Shown piece by piece: positions 28,742 to 37,953 of a stretch of DNA of 64,000 nt. The notes beneath the pieces are model-generated. The model searched no databases. It was not told the origin of the DNA and worked only from the letters and a program-made list of their open reading frames with translations. Source of the stretch: an uncultured Saprospiraceae bacterium (GTDB lineage Bacteria; Bacteroidota; Bacteroidia; Chitinophagales; Saprospiraceae). The stretch lies in NCBI GenBank assembly GCA_938015435.1, contig CALLPN010000021.1:32645-96644 (forward strand), read 5' to 3'. How positions within the stretch are numbered: the first letter of the stretch is position 1; every line of letters begins with the position of its first letter. The position numbers and the translations under genes are program-made.

Positions 28742-30218
28742 TTATTTATTAATTATTATGTTTTATCTGTTGGGTGCTTGCAAAACATCCGATGTAAAAG
28801 TCAGTAATGATGATGGTAAATTTAATGATGATTATAAATTTATCGTAACAGAAGAGTATAGTAGGGACTCAGAATTTCTCAATACTCTTTTAAGTAACCA
28901 TGATAGTATAGAGTTGGAATTTATTGCGTCTGTAAAGTACTCCTATACTAATATTATAGCTGAAGGTAATAGTTCAATTGTAATACATGGAAATAATGCT
29001 TCTATAGAATTGAGGAATGATACAGAAAGTGAATCACTGTTTACTTTCAATGATATCAATTCACTATTGGTTAAGGATGTAAATTTGGATGGAAATTATG
29101 AACAATCATTTTGCAAAAACTACTTGGTAAGAGTTTATTCTGCATTTAATATGAATGATCAAATAGAATTTAGTAACGTAAATTTTTCTAATGCATCGAA
29201 TGGCGGTGTTCTTTTCAAAAAACAATACCCTTCTAAGCAAATACGAAATAGAAGTATTGGGTATAATCAATTAATTGTCAATAGCTGTAATTTTTATAAT
29301 ACGGGTAGTAAAGGAGCTTGTAACATTAGGGGGTCACATAAGGATGTCAAGTTTATCAATTGTACAGCAACAGACCCATTGGGTCGAAACGATTTAGCGC
29401 ATATTTTCGATTTTACTTCTGAAGTTACATTTGAAGAAGATTTCATCGATAATTTACTAATTAGGGATTGCGCAGTAGATTATGCAAGATATGAGGGTAT
29501 TTTTATTCAAGGCGTGAGGAATGTGGTCTTAAATGGATTTACTGCAAATCATGTAGGTTTAGATTCCCTTGGAAACAAGTATGTTTCTAATGCTATTAAA
29601 ATAGATGATTTAGGCAGAAATAGTGCCGCTAGATTAGTGAATGTTAAAGTATTCAATAGTTCTGATAAAGCCTATGCCTCTATTAGTATTGAAGAATCTA
29701 AAGGCAAGTCCGTTACCAAGGGTGTATTAATAGACAGCATCGATGTAGATCTATTAGTGAAGCTAGGAGCTTCAGGTGGTCATACTATTTCCAACTCGAT
29801 AGCGAGGAATGCTCCCTTTCATTTGCTTTCTCCTAATAATCTAATTACTAATTGCAAATTTGTAAACAGTATAAAACAGAAATCAATTTATATTCATTCA
29901 GATAATAATGAAATTAGAAATTGTCAATTTAAGAATGGAGTGATAGATATAGGTCGACGATCACAACTCAACAGAATAGTGGATTGCAAATTAACCTCTA
30001 GTTTAGAAATGCATCACTTTGTTGGACTCTCTCAAAATGATCCATCTCGGCCTTATTCCTTATCAATTGAAAAATGTGATGTGCCAAGTGATGTTATAGG
30101 TGTATGGGCAGGAGGATATGCGGATAAATTGCAGAATATAAATCTAAGATTAGATAGTAATTCAAAGACATTTTCTGTGCATAAGGATTTGAAAAAAGCC
30201 GCAAAATTAAGGAATTGA
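28722..30218 (+). CDS. Lipoprotein with right-handed parallel beta-helix
   Basis: A 498-residue predicted lipoprotein: hydrophobic signal (about 4-17) and lipobox LLGAC with Cys20. The rest is a parallel beta-helix of Asn-rich rungs, for example LLVKDVNLDG, IEFSNVNFSN, LIVNSCNFYNTG, VKFINCTATDP, LIRDCAVDYAR and VVLNGFTANHVG. That architecture is used by polysaccharide lyases, mannuronan C5-epimerases and glycosidases. It overlaps the upstream GT gene by 20 bases and abuts the next GT, so it is built into the biosynthetic operon although it acts outside the cytoplasm. It may trim, epimerise or bind the exported polymer. No catalytic residues could be assigned by eye. Confidence 0.77.
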   Translation: MRNLSNSYLLIIMFYLLGACKTSDVKVSNDDGKFNDDYKFIVTEEYSRDSEFLNTLLSNHDSIELEFIASVKYSYTNIIAEGNSSIVIHGNNASIELRNDTESESLFTFNDINSLLVKDVNLDGNYEQSFCKNYLVRVYSAFNMNDQIEFSNVNFSNASNGGVLFKKQYPSKQIRNRSIGYNQLIVNSCNFYNTGSKGACNIRGSHKDVKFINCTATDPLGRNDLAHIFDFTSEVTFEEDFIDNLLIRDCAVDYARYEGIFIQGVRNVVLNGFTANHVGLDSLGNKYVSNAIKIDDLGRNSAARLVNVKVFNSSDKAYASISIEESKGKSVTKGVLIDSIDVDLLVKLGASGGHTISNSIARNAPFHLLSPNNLITNCKFVNSIKQKSIYIHSDNNEIRNCQFKNGVIDIGRRSQLNRIVDCKLTSSLEMHHFVGLSQNDPSRPYSLSIEKCDVPSDVIGVWAGGYADKLQNINLRLDSNSKTFSVHKDLKKAAKLRN

Positions 30219-31327
30219 TGAGGATTTTATTTTGTACGACATTATTTGAAACTGTAGAGAATGGACCGGCAAAATTTGCTCAACTGTTGTACAATCACTT
30301 TCGATTAGATGAGAACGTAGAATTCGACGTGCTAACTCCAGATGTTAAGATAGAATCATTGGGTGTCTATAAGCTAACTAAAGAAGTACCAAGGTTATTT
30401 AAATCTGTTAGCTTCGTTTATTATGCATTTTTATTTGCGAATGATGTCAAGAGAATTAATCAGTTAAATAACTATGATGTAATATGGTTCAATAATGTAA
30501 TAACTGGCTGGAAATCTGCAAAAACAAGCCAAGATTTAAAGCATGTTGGTATGATTAACGATGATAATTCTATGCGCTATGATGAAATATCAATGAAGTT
30601 ATCTCAGAAGTATTTTCGTCATTTTGTATTTAACATTATAGAAAAAAGGTCTATAAATGTATTTGATAAAGTAGTAGTGAATTCTATGTACATGCAGCGT
30701 TTGGTTAACGAGTACTATAAGCCAAATAATAATATCGCTGTACTATATAAGGCAGTAAATAGTAACCTCGAGTCTAATAGTACTAGGTTAGACAAATCTG
30801 GATTAATTAAGGTTCTTTTTGTTAAATCTGATTTTTTGAGGGGTGGATTACTAGAGCTTATCGAAGCATTGAACAATTTACCATACAGATTTTTATTAAC
30901 CATAATTGGCGTAGAGAAAAATCAAATAGAACTAGTATTTGATAAAAAAGATGATTTAAAGCTAAATTTTTTGGGCAAAGTAGAGCAGAGTGTGGTTTTT
31001 AAAGAGCTTTGTCAGAATAATATATTTTGTTGTCCATCGAAAAAGGAAGCCTTGGGTGTTGCTAATATGGAGGCTATGATTCATAGTACACCGGTTGTGA
31101 CATCTGACGTGGGAGGTATTCCAGAGGTAATGAATCACGGAAAAAATGGTTTTATAGCTCATGGGCCAACCGTAGATTCAATTGCTATGGCTATGAAGAG
31201 TTGTATTGAGGATGATACAGAAAGGGAAATTAAGGTGTCAAATGCCAAAGAGTTTGTGGTTAGTAATTTTAGTCATAAGAGAATGATCTCAAGAATAATG
31301 AATATTTGTGATGAGATTGTTTCCTAG
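30218..31327 (+). CDS. Glycosyltransferase family 4
   Basis: A GT-B glycosyltransferase of about 369 residues. Seen: RILFCTTLFETVENGPAKFA at the start (the glycine-poor FETVENGPAKFA loop is typical of GT4 enzymes recognising a polymer end), VNSMYMQRLVNEYY, IKVLFVKSDFLRGGLLELIEAL opening the donor domain, and CPSKKEALGVANMEAM near residue 275, the ExxxxxxxE donor motif. The ATG at 30218 shares its A with the upstream TGA; an in-frame TTG three bases earlier is the alternative start. The specific linkage is unknown. Confidence 0.85.
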   Translation: MRILFCTTLFETVENGPAKFAQLLYNHFRLDENVEFDVLTPDVKIESLGVYKLTKEVPRLFKSVSFVYYAFLFANDVKRINQLNNYDVIWFNNVITGWKSAKTSQDLKHVGMINDDNSMRYDEISMKLSQKYFRHFVFNIIEKRSINVFDKVVVNSMYMQRLVNEYYKPNNNIAVLYKAVNSNLESNSTRLDKSGLIKVLFVKSDFLRGGLLELIEALNNLPYRFLLTIIGVEKNQIELVFDKKDDLKLNFLGKVEQSVVFKELCQNNIFCCPSKKEALGVANMEAMIHSTPVVTSDVGGIPEVMNHGKNGFIAHGPTVDSIAMAMKSCIEDDTEREIKVSNAKEFVVSNFSHKRMISRIMNICDEIVS

Positions 31328-32630
31328 ATTATCTATCAAAAAGAATTCAATAGTGTTGCCAAATCTTACGATGGTAATATTTTTGACATATGTTTTGCTA
31401 GTTTGTAATTTAATAAATTTGGGTAACTATTCTTTTTTATCTTTCTCATTTAGCGGGCAATCCAATTCAAATATCATTGGAGATCTAATAAAGTATTCAA
31501 GGTTACCCTTACTTATTGGTGCATCGCTTATATTGATGTTACGTCTTATTGATGATATTGACCTTAGAAAATTTTTCATATCCAATGTAGATGTGATTAT
31601 CTTTGTCGGTAGTCTGTACTTGGGTCTTGCTAATGCTTTAGATGTTTTTAACGGAGTCAATTACTCGCTTTGGCATACATGTTCAATCTTTGTCTTACTT
31701 GGTTATCTCTACTATTTAAGAGAGACAATAGGTCAATCGGGTTCTATTAGATTTATTTTTCAATTTCTTTTCTGGTCGAATTTCATAATACTTCTTCTTT
31801 TGTTTACAAATTTGCCCACTTTGGGATCGTCATTTTCGTATTCTATGGCATTTTCAAGCAAGTCGTTTTATGCATATTCTTTATTGACTCTTGTAATCTG
31901 CATTTTGTCTTGTAGGGTGATCTCCAAGGAATCACTGTTTCGTTTTAGATACGGAGTTTTATTTGAGTGGGTTGTAGTTATTTCTTGTCTGTTCTTTTGT
32001 TTTATAAGTGCGCGAAGGACTCCTTTGTTCCTAATGTTTATTATTCTTTTGATTTATCAGAATCGAATTTTCGGCAATCAGCTGTATAAGCGTGTCTTCT
32101 TGATATGTACTTTGTTGTTTGCAATAATTGTAAGTACTCCAATTATATTAAAGAACATCAAAAAATATAATACGGAGTTGTCTGTTTTGTATAAAATTAA
32201 TAACCTTATTAATTCTAATGGAAATTTAGAGAAAGATTCTTCTTATTCCGAAAGGTTGAAAGTTTGGAAAATCTACAGAAGTATATTTCAAACACATCCG
32301 ATAGTTGGAGTCGGATCCTTTAATGGACCTTTGTATAGTAAAGCTAAATTTTCTCACTTATACGAATCTAAATATTCACCTCATAATCTATATCTAGGAA
32401 TTCTAGTTGAACATGGGGTTTTGGGTATGTTTTTCTTTATAATTGTGGTTCTACGATCAGAGTTTATATTTTTCACTAAAATGGGGTTTATAAAATTTGC
32501 ACAGTTCAATTTTTATTTTGTTGTACCTATTTTGGTGATTAATTGGAACGAATATAATCTTATTCCTGGTCAAGTTTTTTACTGGACGACAATGATAGTT
32601 TTTTTAATGCCTAGAGTTTTAACAAAGTGA
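31311..32630 (+). CDS. wzy: O-antigen polymerase/ligase family protein (Wzy-like)
   Basis: About 439 residues with some ten hydrophobic helices and one large periplasmic loop (roughly 285-350). That loop holds SSYSERLKVWKIYRSIFQ and HPIVGVGSFNG, and is followed by the SPHNLYLGILVEHGVLGM motif. This Wzy_C (PF04932) pattern is shared by O-antigen polymerases and WaaL ligases, so polymerase against ligase cannot be resolved here. With Wzx and Wzz in the same locus, polymerase is the natural reading. GTG at 31308 or ATG at 31311 may be the start; both overlap the preceding GT by about 18 bases. Confidence 0.8.
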   Translation: MRLFPRLSIKKNSIVLPNLTMVIFLTYVLLVCNLINLGNYSFLSFSFSGQSNSNIIGDLIKYSRLPLLIGASLILMLRLIDDIDLRKFFISNVDVIIFVGSLYLGLANALDVFNGVNYSLWHTCSIFVLLGYLYYLRETIGQSGSIRFIFQFLFWSNFIILLLLFTNLPTLGSSFSYSMAFSSKSFYAYSLLTLVICILSCRVISKESLFRFRYGVLFEWVVVISCLFFCFISARRTPLFLMFIILLIYQNRIFGNQLYKRVFLICTLLFAIIVSTPIILKNIKKYNTELSVLYKINNLINSNGNLEKDSSYSERLKVWKIYRSIFQTHPIVGVGSFNGPLYSKAKFSHLYESKYSPHNLYLGILVEHGVLGMFFFIIVVLRSEFIFFTKMGFIKFAQFNFYFVVPILVINWNEYNLIPGQVFYWTTMIVFLMPRVLTK

Positions 32631-32673
32631 TCTATTAAAAGAATTTTTCGATAAAGATGATTTACTGTTAAAT

Positions 32674-33648
32674 ATGATATCTATTCACATCAAATATATT
32701 GGGTTAAAACATCCTAAAGAAGGGGTTATTGAGGAAATTGCTGCTTTGTCAGAAAGTAAAACCTATAAACTTACAGAATCTCCCAAAATGGCAGATATGA
32801 TTTTGTTTGTAAAGCTTAGTGGTTACGGTCCTTTTGTGGATATATTGCTAGATCCACTATATCGATCATTTAAAAAAAAATGCTACGTCTTTTTTTCGGG
32901 TGATCAGCCTCTTTACTTTCTACCGGGCCTTTATGCATGTCTTGAAAAAAAATGGAGCAATAATAATTGGACGAGAGCTATGCACTATTTACATGGTCCT
33001 GATAATCTGTATATGACAAGGGATAGAATTCATTCTACTCCAAAGTATTTATTTTCCTTTATAGGAAATACAAATACTCACTCTTGTAGACAAGAAATAT
33101 TAAAATTGCGAGGTGGAAGAGGATATATTGTAGATACTAGGAATGAAATAAAAAGAATGGGTATTCTGCAAAGTAAAGAGGAGAAGGAAAAAGAAAACGC
33201 TCGTTATAGAATAAAATATGCGGATAGTCTTTATAAGTCAAAATTTATTTTATGCCCAAGAGGTTTTGGTACCTCTTCCTTTCGAATTTTTGAAGCCATG
33301 AGATGTGGCCGTATTCCTGTTATTATATCTGATGAATGGGTAGAGCCCTACGGGTCGGAATGGAGTAAGTTCAGCTTTCGGATTGCGGAGTCAGAAATTA
33401 GTAAAATACCTGATTTTTTAGCACAAAACGAACATAGATTTGCGGATATGTCGAGCTATGCCAGAAAGGCATGGGAACAAGGATATAGCAAAAAAGCAGC
33501 ATTTAATCAACTTATGAACGAATTGGCGAATTTGAACGAACACGCAGAAAGGCCTCGTCCAAAATATATATTTATCAACTTAATAAGAAGTTTGAAAATA
33601 AATTTCATAAAAGGTTTTGTGAAGGAGAAGATTATGAAACGTTTGTAA
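32674..33648 (+). CDS. Exostosin-like glycosyltransferase (GT47 type)
   Basis: A 324-residue protein with the exostosin domain (PF03016-like), inverting GT-B. Seen: FFSGDQPLYFLPGLY near residue 73, KYLFSFIGNTNTHSCRQEIL near 124 and KFILCPRGFGTSSFRIFEAMRCGRIPVIISDEW (about 191-223). The last is the hallmark nucleotide-sugar-binding block of bacterial exostosin proteins. Basic C-terminal tail (KINFIKGFVKEKIMKRL) may associate with the membrane. Donor is unknown; bacterial members are thought to transfer glucuronic acid, arabinose or galactose-type sugars. Confidence 0.85.
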   Translation: MISIHIKYIGLKHPKEGVIEEIAALSESKTYKLTESPKMADMILFVKLSGYGPFVDILLDPLYRSFKKKCYVFFSGDQPLYFLPGLYACLEKKWSNNNWTRAMHYLHGPDNLYMTRDRIHSTPKYLFSFIGNTNTHSCRQEILKLRGGRGYIVDTRNEIKRMGILQSKEEKEKENARYRIKYADSLYKSKFILCPRGFGTSSFRIFEAMRCGRIPVIISDEWVEPYGSEWSKFSFRIAESEISKIPDFLAQNEHRFADMSSYARKAWEQGYSKKAAFNQLMNELANLNEHAERPRPKYIFINLIRSLKINFIKGFVKEKIMKRL

Positions 33649-33822
33649 TCAACTAATTTTTGGTTTGGTTAATTATATTTCATGGCTGCATGATTTTATA
33701 TAGATCAAGAGTAGTTTATTATTGATCCATTTCAAAAGAAAAAGCTGTAGTTGTAATTCGTTCTTATATAAATACGGCCTTGAAGATTGTAAGTAACCTC
33801 AAGATTATTAAATATTGAAAAT

Positions 33823-34884
33823 TTGAAGAAGCCCAAATTATTATATATATCTACCAATCCAGGTGATTGTCCTAGGACTACCAAAGAGATTCGCACGTTG
33901 TCAAATCATTTTCGAATTTTTTACCTTGGTATCGGTGTGGCAGAGGATCGATCTATATTTATAAAGCCATTTGTTGAAAATTATTTTGTTGCGAAGGGAG
34001 CAAGATATTCAATTCTGAATTTATTGAAATATTATTTCGGATTCTTAAAATTGAGGTTAAGTAATAAGTTTGATTCAATACATATTATTAATGAACAGCC
34101 GCTTATTATCTTTTATCCTTTTCTCCTATGGAGTAATAATGTTGTTTTAGATATTTTTGATTCCATGTTTCTCAAAGGGAAAACCAAATTGTCTTTTCTT
34201 AATAATTGGTTTAGGAGTTTTTTATATTTTCCTTTGGATCACATAATTGTAACTGATAATAATAGATTAAACCTGATGCCGAAAAAGTTTCATAAACGAA
34301 TGTCGGTTTTAGAAAATTTTCCTAATATATATTCTAAGCCAATCAAAACACGAAAAGATAATTCTGTTTTGAAAATTATGTTTATCGGTGCTTTGTCGAA
34401 GTCTCGCGGAGCTGAAATTCTCCTCAATTTAATTCAACTAGGCGATGATGTAAAGATTGGTGTGGTCGGTTGGATAAGAGACGATATAGCTCAGAAATTG
34501 TCGGATCATGACAATTCTGAATATTATGGTGTATTACCCCAGGATGAAGTGTTTGGATTAAGCTATGATGCTGACTATATAATGTGTTGTTATGAGCCAC
34601 TCAATGCGAATAATATAAACGCAAGTCCTAATAAAGTATATGATGCGATTCAAACAGAAACTCCAGTAATCATAAATAGTGAAGTTGTATTATCCAGTTT
34701 TGTTAAAGATAATTCTTTAGGTATAGTATTAAGCGATTTCTATACAGTTGATCCACAATCCTTAAAATCTGAACTGTTTGAAAAACGAGAATCTTTCTTT
34801 AAGAATAGTAATTTGAGTGAAAAGTATTGTTGGGAAAATCAAGAAAAAATTCTAATAAAAATACATAATAATGAATATGATTAA
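33823..34884 (+). CDS. Glycosyltransferase, GT4-like
   Basis: A 353-residue GT-B protein. Seen: LLYISTNPGDCPRTTKEIRTL at the N-terminus, IHIINEQPLIIFYPFLLW, VVLDIFDSMFLKG, LKIMFIGALSKSRGAEILLNL opening the donor domain and NASPNKVYDAIQTETPVI in place of the donor ExxxxxxxE motif. TTG start at 33823, preceded by a 174-bp spacer, the longest inside this part of the locus. The stop overlaps the next gene by 14 bases. Specificity unknown. Confidence 0.76.
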   Translation: MKKPKLLYISTNPGDCPRTTKEIRTLSNHFRIFYLGIGVAEDRSIFIKPFVENYFVAKGARYSILNLLKYYFGFLKLRLSNKFDSIHIINEQPLIIFYPFLLWSNNVVLDIFDSMFLKGKTKLSFLNNWFRSFLYFPLDHIIVTDNNRLNLMPKKFHKRMSVLENFPNIYSKPIKTRKDNSVLKIMFIGALSKSRGAEILLNLIQLGDDVKIGVVGWIRDDIAQKLSDHDNSEYYGVLPQDEVFGLSYDADYIMCCYEPLNANNINASPNKVYDAIQTETPVIINSEVVLSSFVKDNSLGIVLSDFYTVDPQSLKSELFEKRESFFKNSNLSEKYCWENQEKILIKIHNNEYD

Positions 34885-36019
34885 GAAAGCCCTATTTGTT
34901 TTCGGTACTAGACCAGAAGCTATAAAAATGGCACCAGTCATAGCCGCCTTTAAAGAAAGTCAATTTTATGATGTGATAGTTTGTGTATCTGGACAACATA
35001 AAGAAATGTTATATCAGGTTCTTGACTTTTTTGGTATTGTTCCAGATTATGATTTGGAGGTGATGAAACCCAATCAAGGCTTAACAGAATTAACATCTAA
35101 TATACTTTTAAAATTGAACGAAGTATTGATTTCGGTTAAACCTGATGTTGTCTTTGTTCATGGTGATACGACAACGTCATTTGTGGGAGCTCTTGCCAGT
35201 TATTACAACCATATAGATGTGGTGCATGTAGAGGCGGGGTTAAGAACATTTAAGAGATATTCTCCATTTCCTGAAGAGTTGAACAGGACTTTAACTGCTA
35301 GTCTTGCTAAGTTGCATATGGCACCTACTGAAAACTCTCGATCTAATTTACTATCAGAAGGGATATCAGATGAAGATATAGAGGTTACCGGAAATACAGT
35401 TATAGATGCATTATTGAAAGGAGTAGAAATCGTAAATTCAGCTAATATCGAATCAATAGTGGCTATTTCAAATCAAATTAAGTTTGATTCTCTTGTCAAG
35501 AATAACAAGAAAATAGTTTTGGTGACTGCACATAGAAGGGAAAACCATGGTGAAGGTTTTGTAAATATTTGTAATGCACTTTTTAGAATAGCAAAAGAAG
35601 AGTCTGTTCATATAATATTTCCAGTTCATCTTAATCCAAATGTGCAAAAGGTGGTATATGAAAAGCTCTCGAATATTGGGAATATAACACTGCTGGACCC
35701 TTTGCCATACGAACAGTTTTTGTGGGTTATGGATAAGTCTTATTTAATCATTACAGACAGTGGAGGTATACAGGAAGAAGCGCCGTCTTTGGGAAAACCA
35801 GTTTTGGTATTGCGAAATACTACGGAAAGGCCTGAGGCGGTTGATGTCGGAACTGTTAAGTTAGTCGGTACAAACGAAGATGCAATTGTTACAGAGGCTT
35901 TAAGTCTTATATTAAATAAAGGCGTATACGATAATATGTGTAAACTCAACAATCCTTATGGTGATGGTAAGGCTTCTTTAAAGATACTTGAAAGTGTTAA
36001 TAGACATTACGGCTTCTAG
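34871..36019 (+). CDS. wecB: UDP-N-acetylglucosamine 2-epimerase (non-hydrolysing)
   Basis: A canonical WecB of 382 residues converting UDP-GlcNAc to UDP-ManNAc. Motifs: FGTRPEAIKMAPV (11-23), SGQHKEML (40-47), HGDTTTSFVGALA, HVEAGLRTFKRYSPFPEELNR, VTAHRRENHG, LPYEQFLW, TDSGGIQEEAPSLGKPVLVLR and NTTERPEAVDVGTVKLVG. All catalytic acids and the allosteric UDP-GlcNAc contacts expected in WecB are present. It is the second of three family members here and the most typical. ATG at 34871; ATG at 34877 (MIKKALF) is an alternative. Confidence 0.94.
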   Translation: MNMIKKALFVFGTRPEAIKMAPVIAAFKESQFYDVIVCVSGQHKEMLYQVLDFFGIVPDYDLEVMKPNQGLTELTSNILLKLNEVLISVKPDVVFVHGDTTTSFVGALASYYNHIDVVHVEAGLRTFKRYSPFPEELNRTLTASLAKLHMAPTENSRSNLLSEGISDEDIEVTGNTVIDALLKGVEIVNSANIESIVAISNQIKFDSLVKNNKKIVLVTAHRRENHGEGFVNICNALFRIAKEESVHIIFPVHLNPNVQKVVYEKLSNIGNITLLDPLPYEQFLWVMDKSYLIITDSGGIQEEAPSLGKPVLVLRNTTERPEAVDVGTVKLVGTNEDAIVTEALSLILNKGVYDNMCKLNNPYGDGKASLKILESVNRHYGF

Positions 36020-36057
36020 ATAGGTCAATAAGATTTATGTAACCCTTATAAACAATA

Positions 36058-37953
36058 ATGAATTTTAAAGCTCTATATGGCATTTTAAATAATCAAGGCC
36101 TGCGCTATGTAATCTTTCGTTCTGTCTATGAACTTAAAAGAAAATTAGGTTTGCTGAAGCGGAATTACCCTTCGTCGCCAGTACAAAGAACCTACCTTTC
36201 CCTAGAGAGTTGGAAGAAATTAAATATTCCCTTTTTTTTCCAAGATAGAAATGACATTAGGGTAGAACAAAACTCATCAAAGAAGCTTAAGAATAATTTC
36301 GATATGATCAAATCTGGTCATGTCAAATATTTTAATAAGGATTGGAAGAAAGTTGGAGATTGGACTACAAACCCGGATACTAATCACCAATACAATATTA
36401 ATCAACATTGGACTGAGGTAGAAGATATTTCTAAAAAAGCAGGAGACATAAAATTTGTTTGGGAAAGATCTAGATTTTCATGGTTGTATACCATCATTAG
36501 ATATGACTATCATTATGAACACGATAGTGCTGATTATGTCTTTAGTCAGATAGAAAGTTGGATGGATGCCAATCCAATAAATATGGGACCTAATTATAAA
36601 TGTAGTCAGGAGATTTCTCTTAGGTGCCTTAATTGGATATTTGCACTATACTTTTATAAAGACTCAGGTGAGTTAACTGAAGCAAGATGGCAAAGGTTGA
36701 TTCATTACATCTATTGGCAAATAAAACACGTATACGAGAATATCGATTTTTCTAAAATTTGTGTCAGGAATAATCATGCTATAACAGAGTGTATGATGAT
36801 TTATTTGGGAGGCCTTTTATTCCCTACGTTTAGTGAATCTAAGAAATGGAGGTCACAAGGACTTAAGTGGTTGGAGGAAGAAATAGCCTATCAAGTATAT
36901 GAAGATGGTACATATATACAACACTCTCATAATTATCAACGAGTATTAGTTCAGCTATTAACGTGGACTATTGTTTTATCAGAGAGGAATAATGTCAAAC
37001 TGAATGACACTACTTATGATAGAGCCGCGTCGGTTGTAAATTACATGAACCGATGCTGTGTAGGTTCCGAAGGACAACTTCCAAATTATGGGAATAACGA
37101 TGGTGCCTTATTTTTTCCTTTAGCAGATCAAGATTATACGGATCATAGACCACAAATAAATGCCTTGTATAGTAGTATTACTTTAGACTTATTGTACCCG
37201 GATCATATTTTGGCTGAAGAATCTTTATGGATGGTTGGTAACCTTACAAAGAATGTTAAGAGCTATATAGTTGCATCTAAGCAAGATTATGAAGAATTCA
37301 AAGTAGGAGGAATTCATACTGTAAAGTCTGAGGACAGTTCATTCACTTTTTTAAAATGTCAAGCATATAAGGATAGACCAGCGCATGCGGATAATATGCA
37401 TCTAGATATCTGGGTGGCTGGAGAAAACTACTTTAGAGATAGTGGAACGTATAAGTATAATACAGATGATAAGTTGATAAATTATTTTGCTGGAACTGAA
37501 GGCCATAACACCGTTATGGTAGATAATTATAACCAAATGACGAAAGGCTCTAGATTTATTTGGTTTGACTGGACGAAAAAAATTGAATCAGTGGTAGTTG
37601 AAAATGAAGAAAGTGTTAGCATCTATACTAAGGCAAACATGTTTCCGAAAGTTAATAGTGGCCTTACGCATAAACGAACAGTAACTAAGGATAAGTCAAA
37701 TCTAATTTGGCAAATAGAAGATAAAATCGAGGGTAAGAATAAAGAAAATACCGTAAGACAATTATGGCATCCTAATCCGGATTTATTGGATCGGATTGAT
37801 ATGAAAGTTATCGATGAAAACGGAATTACCATTCCCAAAAATCAGATAGAAGGATGGTGGTCGCCTTACTATGGTAAGAAAGAGAAGATACCTGTTTGGG
37901 TTTTTGAAACTCAAGGAAAGTCAATTACAACTACAATAGAAATAAAACTGTGA
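36058..37953 (+). CDS. Heparinase II/III-like polysaccharide lyase family protein
   Basis: A 631-residue protein with an (alpha/alpha) toroid followed by a beta-sandwich. Seen: SQEISLRCLNWIFALYFY and RNNHAITECMMIYLGGLLF (toroid, with Asn-His), YQVYEDGTYIQHSHNYQRVLVQLL near 280-304 (Tyr/His pair), HADNMHLDIWVAGENYFRDSGTY near residue 443 and GTEGHNTVMVDN near 479 (C-terminal Hepar_II_III domain). No signal peptide is visible, unlike catabolic lyases. Such proteins are recurrent next to WecB and WbuB-like GTs in O-antigen loci, where their action on lipid-linked or cytosolic uronic-acid glycans is unproven. Its stop overlaps the next GTG. Confidence 0.85.
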   Translation: MNFKALYGILNNQGLRYVIFRSVYELKRKLGLLKRNYPSSPVQRTYLSLESWKKLNIPFFFQDRNDIRVEQNSSKKLKNNFDMIKSGHVKYFNKDWKKVGDWTTNPDTNHQYNINQHWTEVEDISKKAGDIKFVWERSRFSWLYTIIRYDYHYEHDSADYVFSQIESWMDANPINMGPNYKCSQEISLRCLNWIFALYFYKDSGELTEARWQRLIHYIYWQIKHVYENIDFSKICVRNNHAITECMMIYLGGLLFPTFSESKKWRSQGLKWLEEEIAYQVYEDGTYIQHSHNYQRVLVQLLTWTIVLSERNNVKLNDTTYDRAASVVNYMNRCCVGSEGQLPNYGNNDGALFFPLADQDYTDHRPQINALYSSITLDLLYPDHILAEESLWMVGNLTKNVKSYIVASKQDYEEFKVGGIHTVKSEDSSFTFLKCQAYKDRPAHADNMHLDIWVAGENYFRDSGTYKYNTDDKLINYFAGTEGHNTVMVDNYNQMTKGSRFIWFDWTKKIESVVVENEESVSIYTKANMFPKVNSGLTHKRTVTKDKSNLIWQIEDKIEGKNKENTVRQLWHPNPDLLDRIDMKVIDENGITIPKNQIEGWWSPYYGKKEKIPVWVFETQGKSITTTIEIKL

